Source: Phycisphaerales bacterium
Lineage (GTDB): Bacteria; Planctomycetota; Phycisphaerae; Phycisphaerales; UBA1924
NCBI GenBank assembly: GCA_947459215.1
Contig: CANHCQ010000016.1
Coordinates: 1-64,000, forward strand
Direction: 5' to 3'
Length of the DNA: 64,000 nt
Shown: positions 17,191-25,352 of the stretch, one piece after another
Numbering within the stretch: position 1 is the stretch's first letter
Layout: each line of letters opens with the position of its first letter
Program-made: the position numbers and the translations under genes
The notes under the pieces: generated by a model
Database searches by the model: none
What the model was told of the DNA's origin: nothing
Seen by the model: only the letters and a program-made list of their open reading frames with translations

Positions 17191-18324
17191 TTACTTCTGG
17201 AAGATCGGCAGGTACCGCTTGGGCATCTGAAGAACGATGAGTGCCATGGCCGTGCCATAGACATCGCCGACCGCGGGGTCCTGCCAGTTGCCCTCGGCCT
17301 GCTGGGTGAGAATGAGCTCTTCTCTGATGGCGGGCCACCATGACGACCAGTTGCCGCCGCCGGCCAGGTACATCGCCTGAGCCGCGTAGTAATGGCCATA
17401 GAAGTAGTGGGGGCTGGTGCGGTCGCCCCGACCGGGCATCGCGTTGCGGCTGAGGTACTCAAGGCCCTTGTTGATCTGCGGGTCGTCGTAGATGCCCGCG
17501 TAATACAGGCTTGCGATACCGGCGGCCGAACGTGGCCAGGCGCTCGGGCCGGCCGTCAGTTGGTACTTGAACCCGCCATCGTCGTTCTGGCAGCGGCGGA
17601 TGTAATCGACGGCGCGGTCGATGGTCTGCTTCGGGACTTCGAGGCCGGCGTTGCGGGCAGCGCGCAGCGCCATGATCTGGCAGATGGTGACTGACACGTC
17701 GGCGTCGTTGGGGACGGGGTTGTAGCGCCAGCCGCCCTCGTCATTCTGGGTTGACACGATGAGCCGCACGGCACGCAGAGAGGCATTGTGCAGCTTGGCC
17801 GCGGTGGCGGCGTCCGGGCCGCCGCCGGTCATGCCGTACACCTCGCACAGAAACAAAGCTGCAAAGCCGTGGCCGTACATCGGGGCGGCGGCGGTGTCGC
17901 CGGCGATGAGCCCCGACTCGGTGCAATTCTCGAGCACGTGCTTCAGCGCCTTTTCGACATTCTCGCCGTACGGGCCGCGGCCGGGGAGGTTGCCGTCGGC
18001 CATAAAGGCGATGCCGGCGAGCGAAGTGATGGCGACGGAGCGGCCCCAGCGGTCGTCGCCGAAGGAACCGTCGGTGCCTTGCTTTTTGGCGAGCCAGGCG
18101 AGTCCCTTGGTGACGCTGCGGTCAAGGGCGGCGGTCATCTCGCCCTCGGTGGGGGCGTTCTGGGCGGACTTGTGAGCGTCGTCGAACGGCAGGTCGAGTT
18201 TGTCGCGCTCCGGGGCAGGGGCGGCGGGTGCCGGCTCGGCGGGTTTGTCAGGCGGGGCATCGGGCTGCGCCGGAGCGGGCGCGGCGGCGAGGCAGAGGAG
18301 CAGTGCGGCACCGGCGCGGTTCAC
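17191..18324 (-). CDS. Exported prenyltransferase/squalene-cyclase-like repeat protein
   Basis: 377-residue exported protein (MNRAGAALLLCLAAAPAPA) followed by a Pro/Ala linker and an alpha-barrel of squalene-oxidase/prenyltransferase repeats. Repeat cores are visible as LAWLAKKQGTDGSFGD, STQNDEGGWRYNP, RCQNDDGGFKYQ and LTQQAEGNWQDP. Squalene cyclase has a catalytic DxDD motif; none was seen here, so this is probably a non-enzymatic scaffold or a divergent enzyme. GTG 18324 overlaps the TGA of the upstream gene (GTGA), which fixes the start. Members are commonly found with DUF58/BatA operons in planctomycetes, as here. Function unknown. Confidence 0.8.
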   Translation of the reverse strand: MNRAGAALLLCLAAAPAPAQPDAPPDKPAEPAPAAPAPERDKLDLPFDDAHKSAQNAPTEGEMTAALDRSVTKGLAWLAKKQGTDGSFGDDRWGRSVAITSLAGIAFMADGNLPGRGPYGENVEKALKHVLENCTESGLIAGDTAAAPMYGHGFAALFLCEVYGMTGGGPDAATAAKLHNASLRAVRLIVSTQNDEGGWRYNPVPNDADVSVTICQIMALRAARNAGLEVPKQTIDRAVDYIRRCQNDDGGFKYQLTAGPSAWPRSAAGIASLYYAGIYDDPQINKGLEYLSRNAMPGRGDRTSPHYFYGHYYAAQAMYLAGGGNWSSWWPAIREELILTQQAEGNWQDPAVGDVYGTAMALIVLQMPKRYLPIFQK

Positions 18325-19088
18325 TTCTTCTTCTCCTCGGCGAGTTTGCGGTAGTACGACTCGGTCGCGGACTTGTACATCGAACTGAACTTGTCGGAGA
18401 AGCCCTGCAAGAGTGCGTCGCGGACGTGCGCGGGCAGATCGCCCCACGCCGCGGGCGCGGCGGCGGATGGTGCGGTCAGCGAGGCGTCCTCCCGCCCAGG
18501 GCCGGACTGTGCCTGCTGCGCCGCCTGGTCGGCCTGCTGCTGTTGCTGCTGCGACTGGGTTCGCTGATTCTGGTTCTGTTTCTGGTCTTGATCTTGCTGT
18601 TGGCTCTGCTGTTGCTGCTGCTGGCTCTGGTTCTGCCTTGCGGCCTTGATGAGGCGGTCGAGCCGCGTGATCGCGTCTTCCTGCACGCGCTGCGTGTTCA
18701 AGCCGGCGTCGCGATCCTTCTCCACGCGGTCAGCCGCATCCTCCATCAGTTTCACCACCGAGGCGAACTCGTCGGCCTGCTCCTGACGCGACAGTTGACG
18801 ATCCAGCTCCTTGCGGGTGGTGTCGTCGGCAGGCTTCGCGCCGGGGTTGGAGCCGGGCTTGTCGGCTGGCTTGGTTTCCGGCTTGGTACCAAGGAGTGAG
18901 TCGAGATCCGGCAACCCGGCGGGCTTTGGCTTGGTGGCGGGCTGCTTCGCGGCGGCGGGCTCGGTGGGTTTGGCGGGCGTGTCGACGGCCGCGGGCTGCG
19001 CGGCTCGGACGGGCATGACGAAGGCCGGCACGACGAAGAACAACATCGCCGCGGATCGCGTGAACAGGCTGACGCGGGCGCGATTCAC
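18321..19088 (-). CDS. Exported Gln-rich coiled protein of the BatA operon
   Basis: 255-residue protein with N-terminal export signal, then a Pro/Ala/Lys linker, a helical region (RKELDRQLSRQEQADEFA), a Gln-rich stretch of about 60 residues (~135-190) broken by Asn/Asp, and a distinct C-terminal block WGDLPAHVRDALLQGF followed by YKSATESYYRKLAEEK. That final block looks like the conserved functional part. GTG 19088 overlaps the TGA of the upstream DUF4175-like gene, and its own stop overlaps the next start, so translation is coupled on both sides. No enzymatic motif. It probably binds partners encoded by the same operon. Confidence 0.7.
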   Translation of the reverse strand: MNRARVSLFTRSAAMLFFVVPAFVMPVRAAQPAAVDTPAKPTEPAAAKQPATKPKPAGLPDLDSLLGTKPETKPADKPGSNPGAKPADDTTRKELDRQLSRQEQADEFASVVKLMEDAADRVEKDRDAGLNTQRVQEDAITRLDRLIKAARQNQSQQQQQQSQQQDQDQKQNQNQRTQSQQQQQQADQAAQQAQSGPGREDASLTAPSAAAPAAWGDLPAHVRDALLQGFSDKFSSMYKSATESYYRKLAEEKKK

Positions 19089-22000
19089 TTGACGCCCTCC
19101 TTGGGTTCGGGAGCCGGTTCCGGCTTCAGTTCGGGCTGCGGGGCGGGCTGTGGGCCGGGCTGGGCGGCGTCGGGCGCTTCTGGCGTCTGCTGCTGGCTCA
19201 GTTTCTTGATGAGCGCTGTGCCTTGCTTGGCAAGGTCGCGCTGAACCGAGCCGACTTCATCGAGTTCCGCCTCGTCGGGTTTCTGAGCCTCGGCGAGGGC
19301 ACGGGTGCGCAGGGCCGTGTCCTGCTGCATGGCGCGGAGGAGTTTGAGTTCGGCGATGGGCGGGATGATGGGTTGGGGGCCGCCGTTCTGACCGCCGCCG
19401 CCGGAATTGCCCCCCTGGGCTTCGCGGAAGTCTTTCTCGTCGGGCGACTGCGAGAGGGCTTCGACGAGTGAGCGGAGCACGTTGGCGCTTGAGGCTTGCC
19501 AGGAATCGACTCCCGCGGTGGCGACGCCGTCCTTGAGGGCTCGCTCGGAGCGTGACATCAGCGAGTCGATGCGTTCGTGGCTGAAGCGGAAGACACCCTC
19601 GTCGGAGAGTTCCTTGGTCTTGGTCTGCAACTCCTTGAGCGTGACGCGGAGTTGTTCCTGCTTCTCACCCAGCGAGCGCACCGCGGCGCGGTCGCGGCGG
19701 GAGAGTTCCTTGCCCACGAAGCCCGAGGTGTCGGCCCGGATTGCGATTTGTTCCTGCAGGGCGGCGTCGTAGGCCTTCTTCAGTTCGTCGCGCTTGCGGT
19801 CCTCTTCGCGCTTGGCGGCCTGGTCGCGGAGTTTCTGGGCCAGGTCGCGGGCGTCGGTGAGGTGCGAGAGCGCTTCGCGCTGCGAGCGATCCGCTCCCGG
19901 TTCGTCGGCGGGCGTGAGCCGCAGGGACTTGACGGCGTTCTCCTGCCGGTTGGACGCGGCCTCGAGCGCGTCGGCGATCGGTGCCCCGCCGTCCTTCACG
20001 GCCCGGGCGGTGTCGGTGACCGCGATGGTGTCCTGATTCAGACGGATCTGGCGGGCGTCGAGTGTCTCGCCCTGGGCGAGCTTGGAAGTGTCGGCGAGCA
20101 TGCCGAGCTCTTCGTTCTGGCGGACGATGAGGTCTTCGATCTGCTGAACAAGATCGGCGAGCTGGCGACGCAGTGATTCATCACGACGCTTGGCGCCCTT
20201 GTCGAGTTCTTGGAGCATGCGCTCGAGCGTCTGCTCGGCCTTCTTCTGGAAGTCGTTGGCGGTCGCGGTCTGGTTCTCGCCCGCGCTCTTGCTTGCCTGC
20301 TGCATCGTGTCCGAGAGTTGCTCGCGGGCGGATTCCTCGGCGGCGGCCTTCATCGCGTCGGACTGTGCGGGATCGGTGGATTCGAGTTTCTTCGATCGAT
20401 CCTGCAGCGCGTCGGTCGCGGCGCGGGCGCGTTGGGCCAGTTCCTGCTGGGCCTGGGCGAGGCGTTCGGTTGCGGCCCGCTGCTCGGGCGTGAGTTCGCT
20501 CGCCTTCTTGCCGCCGGTCTCACGGGACAGATCGGCGGTCTCGGCGGACAGCCGACGCTGGTCCTCGAGCATCTTCTCGACCTCGCGGCGGGTGGCCCAG
20601 CCGTCCTTGCCTTGGTCGAGGATGGAAGCGATCTGGTTCATCGCCTCGCGGACGTCGTTCTGGGCGGCGCGTGCCTTGTCGGCTTGTTCGGGCTTGGCGG
20701 GCTGGTCGTTCGCCGCTTCGCGAGCGTCGTTGAGGGACTGCGACGCCTCGCGGGATCTTTCCGCCGCCCGGTCGAGCAACTGGCCGACGTCGCTGAGCAT
20801 CTGGCGGACGTTGCGATCGGGCAGGGCGTTCTTGTCGACGCGCTCGGCGAGTTTCTTGACCAGCGACGCGGGCGGGCTGAGGCGCTGCGTGAGCGCGTCC
20901 TGTTCGTTCTTGAGGGCGGCGGCCTTCTCACTGCCGCTCGGTTGGTCGAGGGCTTCGGCCGCCTTGCGGAGGCGCGACTGATCGGCGTCGAGGCGCATCG
21001 CGGCGTTGCGGAGGCCAGCCATCTCGGCGAGGATCTGCTCGACGAACTGGCCCTCGCTGATGATGCGGAGCTTGCGCGGGGCGGAGATCACCGGCGGGTG
21101 GCTCTGGCCGCCGAGGGCGAAGCGGTCCTGAGCGATGGCGGTGAGGTGGAGTTCGTCGCCGGGTTTCAGCGTGTAGCCGGAGAGTTCGATGGTCGCCGGG
21201 GCCCGCACGGTGCGCGGGTCTTGGGCGTCGGCCGCCAGATCGAGCGCGGCGAGCGAGGCAGGCTGGCCCGACGGCTCGGGCGGGGCGCCCGGCGAGTCGG
21301 CGCGGGCCCGCAGCGTCTGGGCCTCGAGCGAGAGGCGTGCGAGTGCGACGTCGTCGCGACCTTCACCCGCGACGTCGAGCACGGCGCTGGCGAGGACGGT
21401 CTCGTCCTGCGGCGGTTGCACAACCGCGGCGGTAGGGGACTTGTCGCTGACCACGCCCAGCAGCAGGGTTGCCGGCTCCGGGCTGGTGATGCCGAACTCG
21501 TCCTCGACGGCGATCGCGGCGCGCAGCGGATCGGTAGCGTTGAATCGGAGCACGAGGGTCGCAGGGTCGGGCGCGGTAACGGCAAGGTCCTTGGGGGGCT
21601 CGACCCCGCCGAGGAGTTTCCTGATCGCCCCGGCGTCGTCGCGGAACGGCACGGCCTTGCTCAAAGAGAGCTTGAGGGTGACGACCGAGCCCGCAAGGAC
21701 GGGCGAGATCGACGACGAATCGCCCCGGGCCGGACCGAGGTCCTTGATGCCCTGAACAAACTCGCCAAGGGCCGCGCCCGCGGCGTAGGCCGGCGGCTCG
21801 ATCGTCGCTTCGACGCGGGTGATCGTGGGCGGCTCGACGAGTTCGATGCGCGAGGATTCTGTTGCAGCGTCAGCGGTTTCGAACCAGTATTCAAGCGTGG
21901 CCCGTGGGCTCTTCGTATCGGGCGACAGCATGGGCTCGACGATGGAACGGGCGTCGAGCAGTCGCTCGTAAAGCTCACCACGGGGGATCGCGTCTCCGCG

Positions 22001-22762
22001 GAGTCCCTGAGAAGAAAGCAGCGTCGACGCGGTCGCGCCGGTGACGCCATTGACAGTGACGCGGTACTTTGCCGTGACGCGGGTGTCGCCGATCGACCGG
22101 TTCGTCCGGGTCACCAGTGCGCGGAGCGGGAGAGCGGTATTCAGCGGGTGTGCGGCTGCGGTTGTCGCGTTCAGCACCGCGGTGCGGCTTGGCCACTGGG
22201 CGTCCGTCCACGGCGTCAGCACGCGGCGGGCTCCGATCAGGGTCATCGAGGGTGCTGCGAGGCAAAGGACTGCGAGCGGGACAACAGCAGCGAGCAGGGT
22301 CGTCGTGCCGCGCTTCGAGCCGCCGATCGGGCGGACCACATCGCGGAGCCGCAGCTGCCGGAACGCCTCGAGGGACTTCGACACGACGTCCTTGGAAAGG
22401 GGTGACGCCCCCGAAGCAAGCTCAAGGCCCGAGGCGAGCAAGCCGCGGACGCTCGCGCCGGCGGGCGTCTGCTCGACGCGCAGTGCGACATCGGTCAGCG
22501 AGGGACGAAAGCGGGCGGCCGGCACCAGCAGGCGGCGGCACGCGCCCACGACAAACGCCACGCCGATCAGGAAGACGATCCAGCGCATCGCACCCGGCAT
22601 ACGGATGACGAAGTCGAGAAGCCCCAGCGCGATCGCGACGGCGAGTGTCACGCCGAGGATCGCGGTCGCGCGGTCAAAGACGAGCCAGAGCCGGATGCGG
22701 GCGCGGAGGCTCGCGAGCGCCCGCTCGATCGGTCCCGCGGGATGGTGTTGCTCGCTGGCCAT
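19085..22762 (-). CDS. DUF4175-like large membrane/coiled-coil protein
   Basis: 1225-residue protein starting MASEQHHPAG; ATG 22762 is preferred over an upstream Met because the first ~25 residues there are low-complexity. Two membrane helices lie near residues 30-50 and 58-75 (TAILGVTLAVAIALGLLDF, IVFLIGVAFVVGA), with a third hydrophobic segment near 155-175. A periplasmic beta-rich half (roughly 200-570) with VEATIEPPAY-type segments is followed by a very long Glu/Gln/Arg/Ala coiled coil (600-1130) and a Pro/Gln tail. This architecture matches DUF4175-type proteins of planctomycete and proteobacterial BatA operons. It probably bridges inner membrane and periplasm. Function unproven. Confidence 0.7.
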   Translation of the reverse strand: MASEQHHPAGPIERALASLRARIRLWLVFDRATAILGVTLAVAIALGLLDFVIRMPGAMRWIVFLIGVAFVVGACRRLLVPAARFRPSLTDVALRVEQTPAGASVRGLLASGLELASGASPLSKDVVSKSLEAFRQLRLRDVVRPIGGSKRGTTTLLAAVVPLAVLCLAAPSMTLIGARRVLTPWTDAQWPSRTAVLNATTAAAHPLNTALPLRALVTRTNRSIGDTRVTAKYRVTVNGVTGATASTLLSSQGLRGDAIPRGELYERLLDARSIVEPMLSPDTKSPRATLEYWFETADAATESSRIELVEPPTITRVEATIEPPAYAAGAALGEFVQGIKDLGPARGDSSSISPVLAGSVVTLKLSLSKAVPFRDDAGAIRKLLGGVEPPKDLAVTAPDPATLVLRFNATDPLRAAIAVEDEFGITSPEPATLLLGVVSDKSPTAAVVQPPQDETVLASAVLDVAGEGRDDVALARLSLEAQTLRARADSPGAPPEPSGQPASLAALDLAADAQDPRTVRAPATIELSGYTLKPGDELHLTAIAQDRFALGGQSHPPVISAPRKLRIISEGQFVEQILAEMAGLRNAAMRLDADQSRLRKAAEALDQPSGSEKAAALKNEQDALTQRLSPPASLVKKLAERVDKNALPDRNVRQMLSDVGQLLDRAAERSREASQSLNDAREAANDQPAKPEQADKARAAQNDVREAMNQIASILDQGKDGWATRREVEKMLEDQRRLSAETADLSRETGGKKASELTPEQRAATERLAQAQQELAQRARAATDALQDRSKKLESTDPAQSDAMKAAAEESAREQLSDTMQQASKSAGENQTATANDFQKKAEQTLERMLQELDKGAKRRDESLRRQLADLVQQIEDLIVRQNEELGMLADTSKLAQGETLDARQIRLNQDTIAVTDTARAVKDGGAPIADALEAASNRQENAVKSLRLTPADEPGADRSQREALSHLTDARDLAQKLRDQAAKREEDRKRDELKKAYDAALQEQIAIRADTSGFVGKELSRRDRAAVRSLGEKQEQLRVTLKELQTKTKELSDEGVFRFSHERIDSLMSRSERALKDGVATAGVDSWQASSANVLRSLVEALSQSPDEKDFREAQGGNSGGGGQNGGPQPIIPPIAELKLLRAMQQDTALRTRALAEAQKPDEAELDEVGSVQRDLAKQGTALIKKLSQQQTPEAPDAAQPGPQPAPQPELKPEPAPEPKEGVK

Positions 22763-22949
22763 GAGTCCGTCCGAGTGCAGCGCCTCTACCCCCCGAAGCC
22801 CGAACCGCAGCCGTCGATGCAGCGCGGCACGGTGCACCGTCGTTCGATCCGTCGAACCAACGCCCGATGCACTGTACGAGAAGTACCGGATTGGGTGCGA
22901 ACCGATTCGCCGTTTCGCGCGGTCTGGAGGCGAAAGGTACGGGGTCCGC

Positions 22950-25352
22950 TCAGGCCAGCCGCATCAGGCGACGGGCGATCCACTCGGCTCCGAGCAGCAG
23001 AAGAAGCAGCGTCCAGACAATGGGCTTGTCCCACAGGGTCTCGATCGCGGAAGGACCGGCGGTTCGGATCTCGCGGTTCGGGAGAAGTTCGGACAGCTTG
23101 GCGATTTCGTCGGGCTTCAGGACGCGGCCGTTGCTGGCTTCGCTGAGGCGGGCAAGGCCGGGGTGGTCTGTGGTGACGTCGCGGAGTTCGTCGTCGCGGT
23201 CGCGGACCTCGACTTTGGCAGAGAGGTTCAGGCCCGAGAGCGCGGCGTCGGTGGGGGTGAGCGTGTAGTCGCCGGGTTCGGCGAAGGTCCAACTCGCGGA
23301 GTAGAGGCCGCCGGAGTCGCCGGCGTCGGTGCGGGGTGTGAGCGTGATGGTCTGGTCGGCGGCCTGATCCGCGCCTTGACCAGCGGCTTGGCCACGGGCG
23401 CGGACCGTCAGCGACGCGGAGCGTGCGACCAGCAGCGACTGATCGATGAGGCGAAGCGAGACCTGCACCGGCTGTTGCACCTGGACGCGCTCGGGCGCTG
23501 CTTCGAGCAGCGCCGGCGCTCCCCCACGGACCAGCGACTCGCGGGCCAGCAGACGAATGAGCGGGAGCCAGAAGCGTTCGGGGAGTGTCTCGCCGCGGCC
23601 GAAGCGCCAGCGCCAGATCTCGTCGGTGGCGACGTAGATGATGCGTCCGGCGCCGTAGCGCATCGTCATGACGAGCGGCGTGGACGCCGCGCTATCGGAG
23701 GGTGCCGAGGCCATCGTCGCGCGCGCCAGCACCTCCGCCGCGGGCTTGAGCCGGGCCGACTCGATGCGCTGCGCGAACCGAAGCGATGTCCAGCCTGCGT
23801 CAGGATCGCTGAGGATCTTGGGCCACTCGAGGGCATTGCCTTCACCCAGGCGCATCACGCCGAGGCGCTCGGCGGCTGGGCCGGGGGAGACGATGACGCT
23901 CTCGGCGTACGGCCGTGCCGCGTCGGTCGAGTCGTCCATGCTGAAGGGCAGCAGATCCGCAAGCGGGGTGGACCGATAGGAGCCCGGAGTCGCGCTGGGG
24001 CCGCCGATCCAGAGGAGGCCCGCGCCCTTCTCGGCGACGAGTTCCTTGATCTGGGCCTGCTGTTCGGCGCTGAGCAACTCTGCCCGCACGTCGCCGAGGA
24101 CGACGACGTCGAACGGTTGCCATTCTTCCTTCGTCCTCGGCAGGGCCGCGAGCGGATCGGTGCCTTCCTGGAGGTATCGGCGATCGGCGGAGAGGATCAG
24201 GGTGCTGGAACGGATGGTGCGTTCGCGGAGCAAGAGGTTCTTGAGGTAGCGGTATTCCCAGCGGGGATAGCCGTCGACGAGCGCGACCCGGATGGGGCGA
24301 TCAATCACACGAAGACGGATGCTGAGCTTTTGGTTCAGCGGGTCGTCTTCGGCAGCGGGCGTGGGTCCGACGCCCGGCAGTACGCTGCGGACGATCCACC
24401 GTGCTTCCTGTTCGGCGCGGGGGCGGGTGGTGAGCGTGAGGCGGTGGTTTTCGGGTTCCGCGCCGGTCAGTTCGCGGGTGTCGAGGACCTGGCCGGTGGC
24501 CTCGTCGACGAGTTCGACGCGAGCGCCCTTCAGGCGATCGCGCGGGCCAAGCGTGTCGAGATCGACGGTGACGGGCACGATGTCGCCGACGAACGCAACG
24601 CCGGGCTGGGTCGCGCGGCGGAGCGCGACCCGGGCGGGCGGGGTGTCGGATCCCAGCGCGATCGAGAAGATCGGAATCTGTCGTGCTTGGAGTTGGCGGA
24701 GCAACGCGCGGCTGGGCTCGTCTGCGCTCCGCCCGTCGGTCAGCAAAACCACCCCGGCAACAGGTCGCGTGGCGACGCGGCGGAGTGCTTGTTCCACCGA
24801 ATCGGCGACGAGCGTGCGCCCGCCGGCGGCGGCGGGGAATTCCTGTGGCTTGGTCTCGGGGTTGATCGGCGCGGGTGGCCCCGGGCGAGGAACCTCGTAC
24901 ACCCGATCGCTGAAGCCCAGCCAGAGCAGTTCTCGCTTGGGCGTGAGGGTGTCGAGCGTCGGGGCAAGCTTCGCGAGGGCGTCCTTGAGTTGCTGGTCTC
25001 GGCTGCCCGCGGGGGTGTCGCGAACGAGCATCGACGCGGAACGATCGGCGAGCACGACGACCCAGTCTCGCTGCACGCTCTCTTCGGTCTTGACGAGCCG
25101 CGGGCCGCTGATCATGCATGCGACCAGAAGCAACGCCAGCGCGCGGAGCATGCCGCAGACCACGCGGGCGCGGCGCGGCGCGTCCAGACGCCGGTACGCG
25201 ATGATCGCCAGCGATCCGGCGGCGAGCACGATGAGCGTCCACGCCCAGGCGGGGAACGGATAGGCCCACTCGAGGGAGACGCCGTCCTTTCCGGGGCGGA
25301 TTTCGCCGAGGGAGAAAAGTCTGGCGAAGAGTTGGAGCAGCGTCTCCTTCAC
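22950..25352 (-). CDS. VWA-domain membrane protein with glutamine-amidotransferase-like domain
   Basis: 800-residue membrane protein. Two N-terminal helices (WAWTLIVLAAGSLAIIA and LRALALLLVACMISG) precede a von Willebrand A domain with VVLADRSASM (MIDAS-like) and GVVLLTDGRSADEPS. A middle beta-sandwich follows, then a class I glutamine-amidotransferase-like fold (VALVDGYPRWEYRYLKN, VVLGDVRAELLS, GAGLLWIGGP) lacking an obvious catalytic Cys, and a C-terminal helix WTLLLLLLGAEWIARRL. GTG 25352 overlaps the BatA-gene TGA. Members sit in DUF58/BatA operons and are thought to act in envelope protein assembly; that is family context, not proof. A 187-base gap, with nothing recognised in it, separates it from the next gene. 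Confidence 0.82.
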   Translation of the reverse strand: MKETLLQLFARLFSLGEIRPGKDGVSLEWAYPFPAWAWTLIVLAAGSLAIIAYRRLDAPRRARVVCGMLRALALLLVACMISGPRLVKTEESVQRDWVVVLADRSASMLVRDTPAGSRDQQLKDALAKLAPTLDTLTPKRELLWLGFSDRVYEVPRPGPPAPINPETKPQEFPAAAGGRTLVADSVEQALRRVATRPVAGVVLLTDGRSADEPSRALLRQLQARQIPIFSIALGSDTPPARVALRRATQPGVAFVGDIVPVTVDLDTLGPRDRLKGARVELVDEATGQVLDTRELTGAEPENHRLTLTTRPRAEQEARWIVRSVLPGVGPTPAAEDDPLNQKLSIRLRVIDRPIRVALVDGYPRWEYRYLKNLLLRERTIRSSTLILSADRRYLQEGTDPLAALPRTKEEWQPFDVVVLGDVRAELLSAEQQAQIKELVAEKGAGLLWIGGPSATPGSYRSTPLADLLPFSMDDSTDAARPYAESVIVSPGPAAERLGVMRLGEGNALEWPKILSDPDAGWTSLRFAQRIESARLKPAAEVLARATMASAPSDSAASTPLVMTMRYGAGRIIYVATDEIWRWRFGRGETLPERFWLPLIRLLARESLVRGGAPALLEAAPERVQVQQPVQVSLRLIDQSLLVARSASLTVRARGQAAGQGADQAADQTITLTPRTDAGDSGGLYSASWTFAEPGDYTLTPTDAALSGLNLSAKVEVRDRDDELRDVTTDHPGLARLSEASNGRVLKPDEIAKLSELLPNREIRTAGPSAIETLWDKPIVWTLLLLLLGAEWIARRLMRLA

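Noticed and set aside
20210..22405. 731-residue plus-strand open frame
   Set aside because: Antisense to the DUF4175-like coiled coil; Gly/Leu/Val composition typical of a shadow frame.
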